The position numbers and the translations under genes were made by a program. From Mucilaginibacter sp. OK283 (GTDB taxonomy: Bacteria > Bacteroidota > Bacteroidia > Sphingobacteriales > Sphingobacteriaceae), in contig NZ_FODR01000002.1 in NCBI RefSeq assembly GCF_900110415.1, positions 372,001-436,000 on the forward strand: a DNA stretch of 64,000 bases. Direction: 5' to 3'. The notes under the pieces are model-generated. The model searched no databases, was not told the origin of the DNA, and saw only the letters and a program-made list of their open reading frames with translations. Positions within the stretch are counted from its first letter, which is position 1; every line of letters starts with the position of its first letter. Shown one piece after another: positions 16,085 to 24,749 of the stretch.

Positions 16085-17746
16085 TCAATCAACCAACACC
16101 CCCACATAAAAATTCAACTTATCCACCTCAATATTATCCTTATTTACCCCTTCAACATCAACCGGTGTAAAGCGGGTTGTAGGCGTAATAAATTTATACT
16201 CGCCGCCTTTTGCGCGGATTAAAACGGGCATAGCGAAATCTTTGGCGTTGGCTATCCACCTGGCGCTGAATTTGCCCCTTACGGTTGCAAACTCCAGGAT
16301 GGGCAGATCTTTATAGCGCAGGTACTGGTCAAATACCGGTAACAGGTTTTTGCCCGATTGTTCGGTGATGTAGTTAACCACCTGGTCGTAAGTAACGGTT
16401 TGATGATAGAAAGTTTTGTTGAGGCCGCGCAGGATAGTGCGCCATTTTTCATCGTCGTTAACAATGGTGCGTACCATGTTAAGTACAACCGCACCTTTGG
16501 GATACATATCGCCAGATCCCTCTTTGTTTACGTTGTAAGGGCCAACAACAGGGCTGTCGTTGTTAATGCCTTCTCTTAGGCCGAAGTTGTATTCCTGCCC
16601 GGCTTTTTTGCCCCAGTTATCTTCAATGAACAACGATTCGGAATAGCAGGTAAAGCTTTCGTGGATCCACATATCGCCCAGGTCTTTCCCGGTAATGTTG
16701 TTGCCAAACCACTCGTGGCCGCTTTCGTGTATAATGATGTAGTCCCATTTCAGTCCCCAGCCTGTGCCCGACATATCGTAGCCCAGGTAACCATTTAAAA
16801 AATGGTTGCCGTAGGCCGTGGCGCTCTGGTGCTCCATGCCCAGGTGCGGGGTCTCTACCAGTTTGTAGCCGTCCTCATAAAAAGGGTAGGGGCCAAACCA
16901 GTGTTCAAAAGCTTTAAGCATGGGCCTGGCATTGGCACTAAAGTGTTTTTTCGCCTTCTCCAAACTGGTGGGCAGTACCCAGTAATCCATGGTAAGTTTG
17001 CCTTTTTCGCCCATGTAGGTATCGCCAAAATGTACGTAATCGCCAATGTTGGCAACCACGTCATAGTTGTTTATCGGATTGGCCACAAACCAGTCGAATT
17101 TGGTATAACCATCTTTTAACGGCGTAACCTTACGCAGGCGACCGTTGGATACATCTTTTAAACCTTTGGGTACGCTGATGCTGATGAGCATGCTATCAAC
17201 CTCATCGCTCAAATGATCTTTATTGGGCCACCAGATGCTGGCACCCACACCCTCGCAGGCGGTAACCACCCATGGTTTTTTAAGCGAATCCTGTTTGTAA
17301 ACAACGCCACCATCCCAGGGCGCGTTTATGGCAATGGTTGGTTTGCCCGAGTAATAAACGGTAAACTGATCCTTACTGCCTTTAGTAATTGTTTTGGGGA
17401 AAGTAACAAACACGGCATTGGCATCGCGCTTAAAAAACAGTGTTTTGCCTTTGTAAACTACTTTATCTACACTAAGGTTAGCAAACAAATCAAACTGCAA
17501 CAATGTAAAATCCTGTGTGGCGGTAAACTTAAACAGGTTGCTGCCGCTGATAGCTTTATGGTCGATATCAAACTTAACATCCAGGTGGTAGTAATTGATA
17601 TCGTAGCATGTTCGAGGTGCAGTTAAGTTGCCGCGCAGGCTATCGGCATGGGTAAAGGCTTCTTTTTCCTGCAGAAGTTGGGCATTTGATGTAAAAGGGA
17701 TCAATCCTACAAGGATAAGGAGCGGGTATAAAGGCTTAAAATTCAT
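16085..17746 (-). CDS. Secreted M1-family metallopeptidase (copy B)
   Basis: Tandem paralogue of the preceding M1 gene, 553 aa, with the same architecture: signal peptide (ending FTSNAQ), beta domain, then catalytic domain with GMEHQ, HESGHEWFGNNITGKDL and Glu in DMWIHESFTCY. Long stretches are identical to copy A (for example FVANPINNYD and GYKLVE), so the duplication is fairly recent. Differences concentrate in the N-terminal third and around the substrate side, which suggests slightly different peptides (inference). It is divergent from the phosphotransferase at 17955. The intergenic palindrome at 15908-16038 separates the copies. Confidence 0.92.
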   Translation of the reverse strand: MNFKPLYPLLILVGLIPFTSNAQLLQEKEAFTHADSLRGNLTAPRTCYDINYYHLDVKFDIDHKAISGSNLFKFTATQDFTLLQFDLFANLSVDKVVYKGKTLFFKRDANAVFVTFPKTITKGSKDQFTVYYSGKPTIAINAPWDGGVVYKQDSLKKPWVVTACEGVGASIWWPNKDHLSDEVDSMLISISVPKGLKDVSNGRLRKVTPLKDGYTKFDWFVANPINNYDVVANIGDYVHFGDTYMGEKGKLTMDYWVLPTSLEKAKKHFSANARPMLKAFEHWFGPYPFYEDGYKLVETPHLGMEHQSATAYGNHFLNGYLGYDMSGTGWGLKWDYIIIHESGHEWFGNNITGKDLGDMWIHESFTCYSESLFIEDNWGKKAGQEYNFGLREGINNDSPVVGPYNVNKEGSGDMYPKGAVVLNMVRTIVNDDEKWRTILRGLNKTFYHQTVTYDQVVNYITEQSGKNLLPVFDQYLRYKDLPILEFATVRGKFSARWIANAKDFAMPVLIRAKGGEYKFITPTTRFTPVDVEGVNKDNIEVDKLNFYVGVLVD

Positions 17747-17954
17747 ATCTTACAGATACAGGGAAATGAGGTGAATAATAAAATCAGTCAAAATAACAGC
17801 CTAATTTAGCAACATAATTGCTAACAAATAATTTAATACAACACTGTTACATGAAGCAGCTAATAAATAGCCAATGTTAGCTAAAATTGGATAAAACTTC
17901 ATTGCGATTTTATTCATTTTCGTATCATTGCAGCCCTTTTCAATTTTTAAAACT

Positions 17955-18953
17955 ATGGCACATTTTCCGGCACAATATTCCACCTTATCTGCCATTGCTT
18001 TAAAAAATTATATCGGGGTGGCTTATGGCCTTCAGCTAATTAGTTGCAGGTTTTTATTGCGCGGGGTAAGCGATACCTATATCATCGAAGCAATTGATGC
18101 CAAATATGTGTTAAAAATCTACCGCGAACAACACCGCCCGCACGATGAAATACAAGGTGAAATTGAATTGCTCAATTTACTTAAAAATGGCGGCACAGGC
18201 GTAGCTTATCCGATAACTGCTGTCGATGGCAGCCAACTGCAACAATTTGACGCGCCCGAAGGTGTTCGCTACGGCATCCTGTTTTCGTACGCCGAAGGCT
18301 CCCCGGTTATGGATTTAAACGACGATCAGTTAAAAACTATTGGCCGGCAGATGGCTAATGTGCATAACATTACGTCGGTAGTCCGGCTTAGTTATCCCCG
18401 CAGGGAATATAGTATTGAAACTACGCTTATCAATCCCATAAAAAGTATTGAACCCGCGTTTAAAGATCTGCCTGATGAGTATGCTTATTTACAGGATCTG
18501 GCAGTTAAGGTAGCTCAAAAGCTAAGCTTGTTGGATACCGCTAACTTTAGCTACGGTTACTGCCAGTACGATTTTTTGCCCAAGAATTTTCATTTTGATG
18601 ATGCCGGTAATTTAACATTTTTTGATTTCGACTTTGCCGGTAAAGGGTTTCTTGTTAACGACCTGATGTCGTTCTTCGTCCATTTCTTTATGCATGTGTA
18701 TACAGGCAAGTTAAAGGATGAGGAAGCCCAGCGGATGTTCGCTGTTTTTGTGTCTGCATACCGGGAAACAAGAGCGGTGAGCGACGATGAACTCAATTCC
18801 ATCCCTTATCTTGGCGTTGGTTTTTGGATTTTTTACCTCGGGTTTCAGCATGAACATTTTGATGATTGGTCGAACCCGTTTTTTGGGCCGAAGTTTATTA
18901 AGGATAGGGTGGGGTTGATAAAAGTGTGGGTGGATAAGTATTGCGGATTTTGA
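17955..18953 (+). CDS. Phosphotransferase (aminoglycoside/homoserine kinase-like fold)
   Basis: Protein-kinase-like small-molecule phosphotransferase of the APH superfamily, 332 aa from the ATG at 17955 (an upstream in-frame codon at 17928 lies in AT-rich leader). The N-lobe shows YVLKIYR (ATP-binding Lys) and a following EIELL Glu. The catalytic loop reads YGYCQYDFLPKNFHF, where the usual HxD is CQYD, and the metal-binding motif is FFDFDFAG. Such enzymes in this position usually act on small metabolites or as stress kinases (SrkA-like); the substrate is unknown. The stop codon lies within the outer edge of the DUF559 element's left repeat. Confidence 0.82.
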   Translation: MAHFPAQYSTLSAIALKNYIGVAYGLQLISCRFLLRGVSDTYIIEAIDAKYVLKIYREQHRPHDEIQGEIELLNLLKNGGTGVAYPITAVDGSQLQQFDAPEGVRYGILFSYAEGSPVMDLNDDQLKTIGRQMANVHNITSVVRLSYPRREYSIETTLINPIKSIEPAFKDLPDEYAYLQDLAVKVAQKLSLLDTANFSYGYCQYDFLPKNFHFDDAGNLTFFDFDFAGKGFLVNDLMSFFVHFFMHVYTGKLKDEEAQRMFAVFVSAYRETRAVSDDELNSIPYLGVGFWIFYLGFQHEHFDDWSNPFFGPKFIKDRVGLIKVWVDKYCGF

Positions 18954-19591
18954 AACGCTGAAAAGACTCACCCGGCGAGGCTGCGCCCGCCACCCTCTCT
19001 TCAACCTGCGGTTGGAAAGAGGGGCTTGAATGCTAATTAACTCAACGGAAGTTTAGATGTGTGTACCTTTCAAAAAACAAAAAGCTATTTGCCAATAAAC
19101 AGTGTTTTTTGTAAATTTAAAAATGTCGTCCATTACTGATTTTTGTAGAGAGTTACGTCGAAATGAAACCTCTGCGGAGAAATTACTTTGGCAGAGATTG
19201 AGAAACAGGAGAGTCTTTGCCCAGAAAATTCTAAGGCAATATCCTATCGGAGTTCAATCAAGTACCAAAGGGACAATTTACTACATCGCGGATTTTTATT
19301 GTCATGAAGCAAAGCTTGTAATAGAAGCAGATGGACCTGTACATTTACTGAAAAAGGATTATGATCAAAACCGGGACGAGGTTTTAGCCAAATCAGGACT
19401 ACAAATTTTGAGGTTTGAAAATGACCTGATTTTAAATAACACCGGGATGGTTTTAAATAAAATCAAAGCCTATTTATAGTTAATTACATCGTCAGTTTTC
19501 ATTAACTATTCAAGCCCCTCTTTCCAACCGCAGGTTGAAGAGAGGGTGGCGGGCGGAGCCTCGCCGGGTGAGTCTTCACCAGCGTTCAAAA
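18948..19591. mobile_element. DUF559 nuclease cassette bounded by 84-bp inverted repeats
   Basis: Left (18948-19031) and right (19508-19591) ends are inverted copies. From GACTCACCCGGCGAGGCT inward they agree at 66 of 67 bases; the outer TTTTGAA(A)CGCTG part differs slightly. Each end folds into a hairpin (CTCTCTTC..GGAAAGAG). The only gene inside encodes a DUF559 nuclease. The layout resembles REP-associated transposase genes, but with a different enzyme. Movement is inference. Confidence 0.6.
19123..19479 (+). CDS. DUF559 (Vsr-like) endonuclease-fold protein
   Basis: Restriction-endonuclease-fold protein of the DUF559 family, related to very-short-patch repair nuclease Vsr, 118 aa. The opening LRRNETSAEKLLWQRLRNR and the core YIADFYCHEAKLVIEADGP are diagnostic; Asp in ADFYC and Glu-Ala-Asp in IEADG form the expected active site, followed by RDEVLAKSGLQILRF. 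The ATG at 19123 is preferred to a GTG seven codons upstream. The gene lies alone between two 84-bp inverted repeats, with about 90 bp of AT-rich sequence before it and 28 bp after. The nuclease fold is secure; the role (repeat maintenance or movement) is inference. Confidence 0.9.
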   Translation: MSSITDFCRELRRNETSAEKLLWQRLRNRRVFAQKILRQYPIGVQSSTKGTIYYIADFYCHEAKLVIEADGPVHLLKKDYDQNRDEVLAKSGLQILRFENDLILNNTGMVLNKIKAYL

Positions 19592-19646
19592 TCGATGTCG
19601 TGTACAATTCACTAACTCAATAATTCAGTAATTCAATAATTCCCAC

Positions 19647-19654
19647 TAACTTTG
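19647..19654 (+). promoter_or_regulatory. Candidate -7 promoter element of lpdA
   Basis: TAACTTTG matches TAnnTTTG and ends 22 bases before the lpdA ATG. Confidence 0.5.
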
Positions 19655-19676
19655 CCGTCCTATAAAACAAAATACT

Positions 19677-21080
19677 ATGCAATATGATGTTATCGTTATC
19701 GGTTCGGGCCCAGGTGGGTACGTTGCCGCTATACGTTGCGCCCAATTGGGTTTAAAAACCGCTATCGTCGAAAAATATAGTACCCTTGGTGGTACATGCC
19801 TTAATGTGGGCTGTATCCCATCCAAGGCCCTGCTTGATTCATCCGAACACTACCATAACGCTGCCCACACTTTTACCACTCATGGTATTAAGCTGGAAAA
19901 TTTAGGTATCGATTTTGGCCAGATGGTAAAACGCAAGCAGGAAGTGGTAAATGCCAATACCAGCGGCATTAGCTACCTGATGAAGAAAAACAAGATTGAC
20001 ACCCACTACGGTGTAGGATCATTTAAAGATAAAAACACCATCAACGTTAAAAAGGCTGATGGTACCGAAACCGAGATAACCGGTAAAAATGTAATTATTG
20101 CCACCGGTTCAAAACCATCGGCATTGCCATTTTTAAAAATCGATAAAAAACGCATCATTACCTCTACCGAGGCTTTATCGCTTACCGAAGTGCCTAAGCA
20201 CCTGGTGCTGATTGGCGGCGGCGTTATTGGCCTGGAGCTGGGTTCGGTATATGCCCGTTTAGGTGCAAAAGTATCTGTAATTGAGTTTATGGATGGCATT
20301 ATCCCAACTATGGATAAAGCCCTTGGCCGTGAACTGCAAAAAGTGCTGACCAAACTGGGTATGGAGTTTTACCTGGGCCATAAAGTAACCGGTGCTACCG
20401 TAAAAGGTAAAGAAGTGACCGTTACTTTCGACACACCAAAAGGCGAGAAACAAGAATTAAAAGGCGATTACTGCCTGGTAGCCGTTGGCCGCGTAGCTTA
20501 TACCGATGGTTTAGGTTTAGATAAAATTGGCATCACCGTTGAAGAACGTGGCCGCAAAATTACCGTAAACGATCAACTGGAAACCAGCGTTAAAGGTGTT
20601 TACGCCATTGGCGACGTAATTAAAGGCGCCATGCTTGCCCACAAAGCCGAAGATGAAGGTACTTTGGTTGCCGAAATTATTGCCGGCCAGAAACCGCATA
20701 TCGACTATAACCTGATCCCCGGCGTAGTATACACCTGGCCTGAAGTTGCAGCCGTTGGCCAAACAGAAGAGCAGTTGAAAGCAGCCGGTGTAAAATATAA
20801 AACAGGATCGTTTCCCTTTAAAGCCAGCGGCCGTGCGCGTGCCAGCGGTGATTTGGACGGTTTTGTTAAAGTGCTGGCCGATGCCACTACCGACGAAATT
20901 TTAGGGGTACACATGATTGGTCCCCGTGCGGCAGATATGATTGCCGAGGCTGTGGTTGCTATGGAATTCCGTGCATCTGCAGAGGATATCGCCCGGATCA
21001 GCCATGCCCACCCAACTTATACCGAGGCGATGCGCGAGGCTTGTTTAGCGGCTACAGAGAATAGAGCGATACATATATAG
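19677..21080 (+). CDS. lpdA: Dihydrolipoyl dehydrogenase
   Basis: FAD/NAD-dependent E3 component of 2-oxoacid dehydrogenase complexes and the glycine cleavage system; it reoxidises dihydrolipoamide. The 467-residue length is standard. The FAD fingerprint VIGSGPGGYVAAIRCAQLG opens the protein, the redox disulfide lies in GGTCLNVGCIPSKALL, the NAD site is LIGGGVIGLELGSVYARLG, the second FAD contact is VYAIGDV, and the C-terminal active-site His-Glu lies in HAHPTYTEAM. It has its own promoter and terminator and no E1/E2 genes beside it, as is common in this phylum. Confidence 0.97.
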   Translation: MQYDVIVIGSGPGGYVAAIRCAQLGLKTAIVEKYSTLGGTCLNVGCIPSKALLDSSEHYHNAAHTFTTHGIKLENLGIDFGQMVKRKQEVVNANTSGISYLMKKNKIDTHYGVGSFKDKNTINVKKADGTETEITGKNVIIATGSKPSALPFLKIDKKRIITSTEALSLTEVPKHLVLIGGGVIGLELGSVYARLGAKVSVIEFMDGIIPTMDKALGRELQKVLTKLGMEFYLGHKVTGATVKGKEVTVTFDTPKGEKQELKGDYCLVAVGRVAYTDGLGLDKIGITVEERGRKITVNDQLETSVKGVYAIGDVIKGAMLAHKAEDEGTLVAEIIAGQKPHIDYNLIPGVVYTWPEVAAVGQTEEQLKAAGVKYKTGSFPFKASGRARASGDLDGFVKVLADATTDEILGVHMIGPRAADMIAEAVVAMEFRASAEDIARISHAHPTYTEAMREACLAATENRAIHI

Positions 21081-21119
21081 TTGCCGGTTTGCAGTTTTGA
21101 GTTTGCAGTTATCATATTT

Positions 21120-21156
21120 AAAAGCAGGGACAATTTAGGTTGTTTCTGCTTTTTTG
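21120..21156 (+). terminator. Intrinsic terminator of lpdA
   Basis: AAAAGCAG (21120-21127) pairs with CTGCTTTT (21146-21153); inner ACAA and TTGT extend the stem. A T-run follows. Confidence 0.7.
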
Positions 21157-21239
21157 TTTTGATGGAGGAATTGTGTCTGAAACCTGAATTAAACGAATTT
21201 TTTGAATGGACAGAATTTAGCTGCCGGGGGGGAATTCTA

Positions 21240-21580
21240 AGAAGCTGTTAAAGGTGATTTGATAAAAATGTTATTGCTTTATACACGCCATCACGTATTA
21301 GGATATATATAAACATCCGGTTGAACGCCTGCCACGACTCACCCGGCCGACGCTGCGCTGGGCCACCCTCTCTCCGGCTTCGCCGCATAGAGGGTTTTGT
21401 ATATTATTCTATTGATAACCAATAATTTATAGAATGAAGATTTCCCCAACCCTCTTTGCGGCTTTAGCCGGAGAGAGGGTGGTCGGGCGTAGTCTCGACC
21501 GGGTGAGTCGTCTCCGCCATGCTATACGCCGCTGCCTTTCGCCATGCTTTAACGTCCAAAATGGTTTTTAAACAGCTTCT
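21240..21580. mobile_element. MITE-like element with AGAAGCTGTT ends
   Basis: Begins AGAAGCTGTTAAA and ends with the complement TTTAAACAGCTTCT. It has no gene. The interior holds an inverted pair of the long REP-like repeat (GACTCACCCGG near 21336 and CCGGGTGAGTC near 21499). The duplicated flank near 22380-22430 lacks it, giving an empty-site comparison (see findings). The flanking 21157-21239 and 21581-21723 are duplicated leader sequence, without a gene. Confidence 0.7.
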
Positions 21581-21723
21581 AAAAATTCTTTAATTCGTTA
21601 ACGGCGCAGCCTTCCTGAACGCCCTTAAAAACAAGCAATGGGTGAAAAATTCCGGTTCAGAAAATATTAGTTAATCCAATCATTAATTGGGATTGTACTT
21701 AATCCTGATTTGGAATAAAGCCT

Positions 21724-22302
21724 CTAATCTACTATTAGCAGAATATTAGCTATGATTGCAATTATTAATAAACCAGCTAAAGCGATGTATGATATATTCG
21801 ATAGTTTTTTCATTGGCTTCATAAAATCGAGGTATAGCTGATTTTTCGTGCTGTCGTCAGATATCTGTTTGATTTGCCAGGAAACATAAATGTTGTTCAC
21901 TAAAAAGAAGGTAACTGCTGCGTGTACCAAAAATACAGTTATTACTTTAGGTACGAATCCGAAATCGGCTTGCTCTATGGGGCCAATCGTAGCATGCCAA
22001 CGTACAGGTTTGAGTTCTGTCGACCACACAACATAAATGAAATGTGCGATAAAGAAAACTACCGGCACAAGCGCATTCACGGTAAACCACTTTGCCCCAT
22101 TAATTTTATTGTTAAAACTGGTTACTAAATAAGCCTGGTAGCCAACAATAAAACATGGATTAACCGCGAAGAGCAGGTTTGATATTGTTTTAATTATTTC
22201 ATATGCTTGCCAGGAAGAGTGAGGAATGTTAGACATTTGGGACGCAATTATTGACGGCAAAAACAACAATATCAGCTGCCAGTAATTCAAGCGTATTTTC
22301 AT
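21724..22302 (-). CDS. Four-helix membrane protein, duplicated (copy 1)
   Basis: A 192-residue integral membrane protein with about four hydrophobic helices (near 8-25, 38-60, 75-95 and 165-190). The opening MKIRLNYWQLILLFLPSI is almost the same as that of the next gene upstream (22561-23148); they also share EIIKT/NTEL-type helix borders, FFLVNNIYVSWQI and the MKKLSNIS segment. I do not recognise the family. The surrounding non-coding sequence is also duplicated, so the repeat unit includes the gene and its leader. Copy 1 and copy 2 have diverged substantially in protein sequence, which implies that both have been kept under selection or that the duplication is old. Confidence 0.75.
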   Translation of the reverse strand: MKIRLNYWQLILLFLPSIIASQMSNIPHSSWQAYEIIKTISNLLFAVNPCFIVGYQAYLVTSFNNKINGAKWFTVNALVPVVFFIAHFIYVVWSTELKPVRWHATIGPIEQADFGFVPKVITVFLVHAAVTFFLVNNIYVSWQIKQISDDSTKNQLYLDFMKPMKKLSNISYIALAGLLIIAIIANILLIVD

Positions 22303-22560
22303 GGATAAGTTTTAAGTTAATTAGGTAGCAATATAATCAATATCGCAATAGTCTGAACCGGAATAAACGAATTTTTTAAATAGGCAGAATTTAGCTGCGA
22401 GGGATTTTAAAATTCTGAAAATTCTTTAATTCGATAAACGGCGTAGCCTTCCTGAACGCCCTTTAAAACAAACAAAGGATGATAAATTCCGGTTCAGAAA
22501 ACATTAGTCACTCCAATTATTAATTGAGATTGTACTTAATGCTGATTTGGAATAGAGCCA

Positions 22561-23148
22561 CTAATCCTTCAAAAATCTGCTTTTAATAATCACGGCAACT
22601 ATTGCCAGAACAAAGCTGCCCGCTGTGCTAAGTATAGATATGATCAATAGCTTTTTCATGGGCTCCCAAAAATCATCGGATAACTTTTGGCGCAGGAGGC
22701 TATCTTTCACGTTTTCAATTTTAGCTGATACATACAGGTTGTTTACCACAAAGAAAGTAATGAGCTCATGAATAAAAAGAATACCCACAATCATTTTGAC
22801 CAGCCAGAAATCTGACCCTGAGGTGGGGCCGTCAGGCGATTTCTTACCATTAAAATCCTCTGTCAATAAAAGTGCGCAACCATATGTGCAAAAAAACGTC
22901 AATAAAACCGGCGGGACATTATTAATAATTATCCATATGGTACCCTTTATCTTTTTGTTGAAAGAAATTACCAGGTAGGTTTGATAACTGATGGCTAACA
23001 GGAAAACGATACACAATAACAGGCATATCAGTTCGGTATTAATATAATATTTTGCCCGGATGTGGTTAGGCATAAATGTACAGCCGATAACTAATATGAA
23101 AGGTGAGAAAAGGGCGATGAGCTGCCAGTAGTTCAAACGTAATTTCAT
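22561..23148 (-). CDS. Four-helix membrane protein, duplicated (copy 2)
   Basis: Paralogue of the preceding gene, 195 aa, with the same helix pattern and conserved MKLRLNYWQLIALFSPF opening, FFVVNNLYVSAKI and EPMKKLLIIS segments. About 130 bp after its stop (22420-22560) is nearly the same as the sequence after copy 1's stop (21585-21723), which shows a tandem duplication of about 840 bp. No known domain, no catalytic motif. Located between lpdA and a sugar permease, with no obvious functional link to either. Confidence 0.75.
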   Translation of the reverse strand: MKLRLNYWQLIALFSPFILVIGCTFMPNHIRAKYYINTELICLLLCIVFLLAISYQTYLVISFNKKIKGTIWIIINNVPPVLLTFFCTYGCALLLTEDFNGKKSPDGPTSGSDFWLVKMIVGILFIHELITFFVVNNLYVSAKIENVKDSLLRQKLSDDFWEPMKKLLIISILSTAGSFVLAIVAVIIKSRFLKD

Positions 23149-23225
23149 CGGATAAGGTTAAACTAATAAGGCAGCAATATAATCAATATCGCTGCCTTAT
23201 CAGTTGATGGAAATAAGATTTTTAT

Positions 23226-24518
23226 CTATACCGCTATTACATGTTTACCCTTTTTATACCCAACTGTTGCAAAATAAAAGATGAATAGATAAATCGGGAT
23301 CAGGATTACATAAGCTGTTTGAGCCGATATTTTATCAACCAATAAACCATAAATAGGAGGGAATACCGCAGCACCTGCAATGCCCATTACCAGTAATGAA
23401 GAACCAATTTTGGTAAAGCGGCCTAACCCTGAAAGTGCCAGCGGCCAAATAGCAGGCCACATTAATGAGTTTGCCAAACCTAATAAAGCGATGCAGCTAA
23501 TAGACGCGTATTTGGGTGTAAATAAAGCTAAACCAGTTAAAATAACTCCCAATACTGCCGAATATACCAGCGCTTTTTGCTGCGAAATATAACGGGGAAT
23601 AAACACGATGCCGGCGATATATCCCAGTACCATACAAATTAGGGTACCCGATGCAAAATATTTAGCCGTAGATAGCGGGATATTGTGTGCTATGCCGTAA
23701 CCAATTATCGAGTCGCCGGCGATAACTTCGGCACCCACGTAAAAAAACAGGGCTACCACTCCTAATATTAAATGCGGGAATTGCGTAATACTTGTTTTGC
23801 CCGAATTCGCGGCGGCTACAGTTTCGTCCTCGTGATCGGTATCAATTTCGGGCAGGCCCGAAAAATAAATAAGCACCGCCAATATGGCTAATACAATCAC
23901 CATTAATACGTAAGGCAATATTACCCTTGATGCTAATTCGTTCAGTTCAGCAGTTTTTTGGGCGATATCTAATTTGGCAAGGTTGGCATTAAAAGCATCA
24001 ATGTTATTTAAAACCACTGCACCAAGCGCTATTGGCGCCAATACGCCGGCAAACTTGTTAAATATACCCATAACGCTGATACGCTTTGCGGCGCTTTCAG
24101 CCGGCCCGATTATAGTAATGTAAGGGTTTGATGCCGATTGCAAAACCGCGAGGCCGCTGCCTTGTACAAACAAGCCAATTAAAAAGATGGCGTAGGTACG
24201 GGTTAAAGCAGCAGGGATAAAAATAAGTGCGCCCACGGCTATAATGATAAGCCCTACGGCCATACCATTTTTAAAACCAAATATTTTAAGTAACCATGCC
24301 GATGGTTTTGCCATTAAAAGGTAAGCGATGTAAAACGCACTTGCTACCAGGTACGATTCGCGGTTATTTAGCTGGCAGGCTATTTTTAAATAAGGTATCA
24401 ATACCGAGTTTAACCAGGTTACAAACCCGAAAATGAAGAATAGAACGCCGATGATTATTACCGGACTTACAATTGTTTTTTTTTGTGCCGATATTTCGGG
24501 TTTGCTAATGGATGTCAT
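23226..24518 (-). CDS. FHS-family sugar MFS transporter (glucose/galactose/fucose type)
   Basis: Inner-membrane proton-sugar symporter of the FucP/GluP group of the major facilitator superfamily, 430 aa with about twelve helices. Family features include the opening FFIFGFVTWLNSVLIPYLK, the VASAFYIAYLLMAKPSAWLLK loop, LFVQGSGLAVLQSASNPY and, in the second half, NSLMWPAIWPLALSGLG. This group imports hexoses or deoxyhexoses such as fucose, glucose or galactose; the exact sugar cannot be told. The gene stands alone and is divergent from the glycosyltransferase at 24750, with about 230 bp of AT-rich sequence between. Confidence 0.93.
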   Translation of the reverse strand: MTSISKPEISAQKKTIVSPVIIIGVLFFIFGFVTWLNSVLIPYLKIACQLNNRESYLVASAFYIAYLLMAKPSAWLLKIFGFKNGMAVGLIIIAVGALIFIPAALTRTYAIFLIGLFVQGSGLAVLQSASNPYITIIGPAESAAKRISVMGIFNKFAGVLAPIALGAVVLNNIDAFNANLAKLDIAQKTAELNELASRVILPYVLMVIVLAILAVLIYFSGLPEIDTDHEDETVAAANSGKTSITQFPHLILGVVALFFYVGAEVIAGDSIIGYGIAHNIPLSTAKYFASGTLICMVLGYIAGIVFIPRYISQQKALVYSAVLGVILTGLALFTPKYASISCIALLGLANSLMWPAIWPLALSGLGRFTKIGSSLLVMGIAGAAVFPPIYGLLVDKISAQTAYVILIPIYLFIFYFATVGYKKGKHVIAV

Positions 24519-24749
24519 TTTTTATTTAAATCGTTAAGAAGTTAATTAAGTTTCTAAAATAATTAAAAAAGTTTAGCATTTGCAATATTGATGTTAGAAA
24601 TTTAACAAATTAATATTTTATAATGGATTTTATTGGTGTTTTTACTAAAATAGGCCAATCGGTGAGACAATGGATACGAAAAATGCCGGATATCACTAAA
24701 ATACAACAATCCGATTTAAATTCCGAAATTCGGGCGCTTGCATTTTCAA

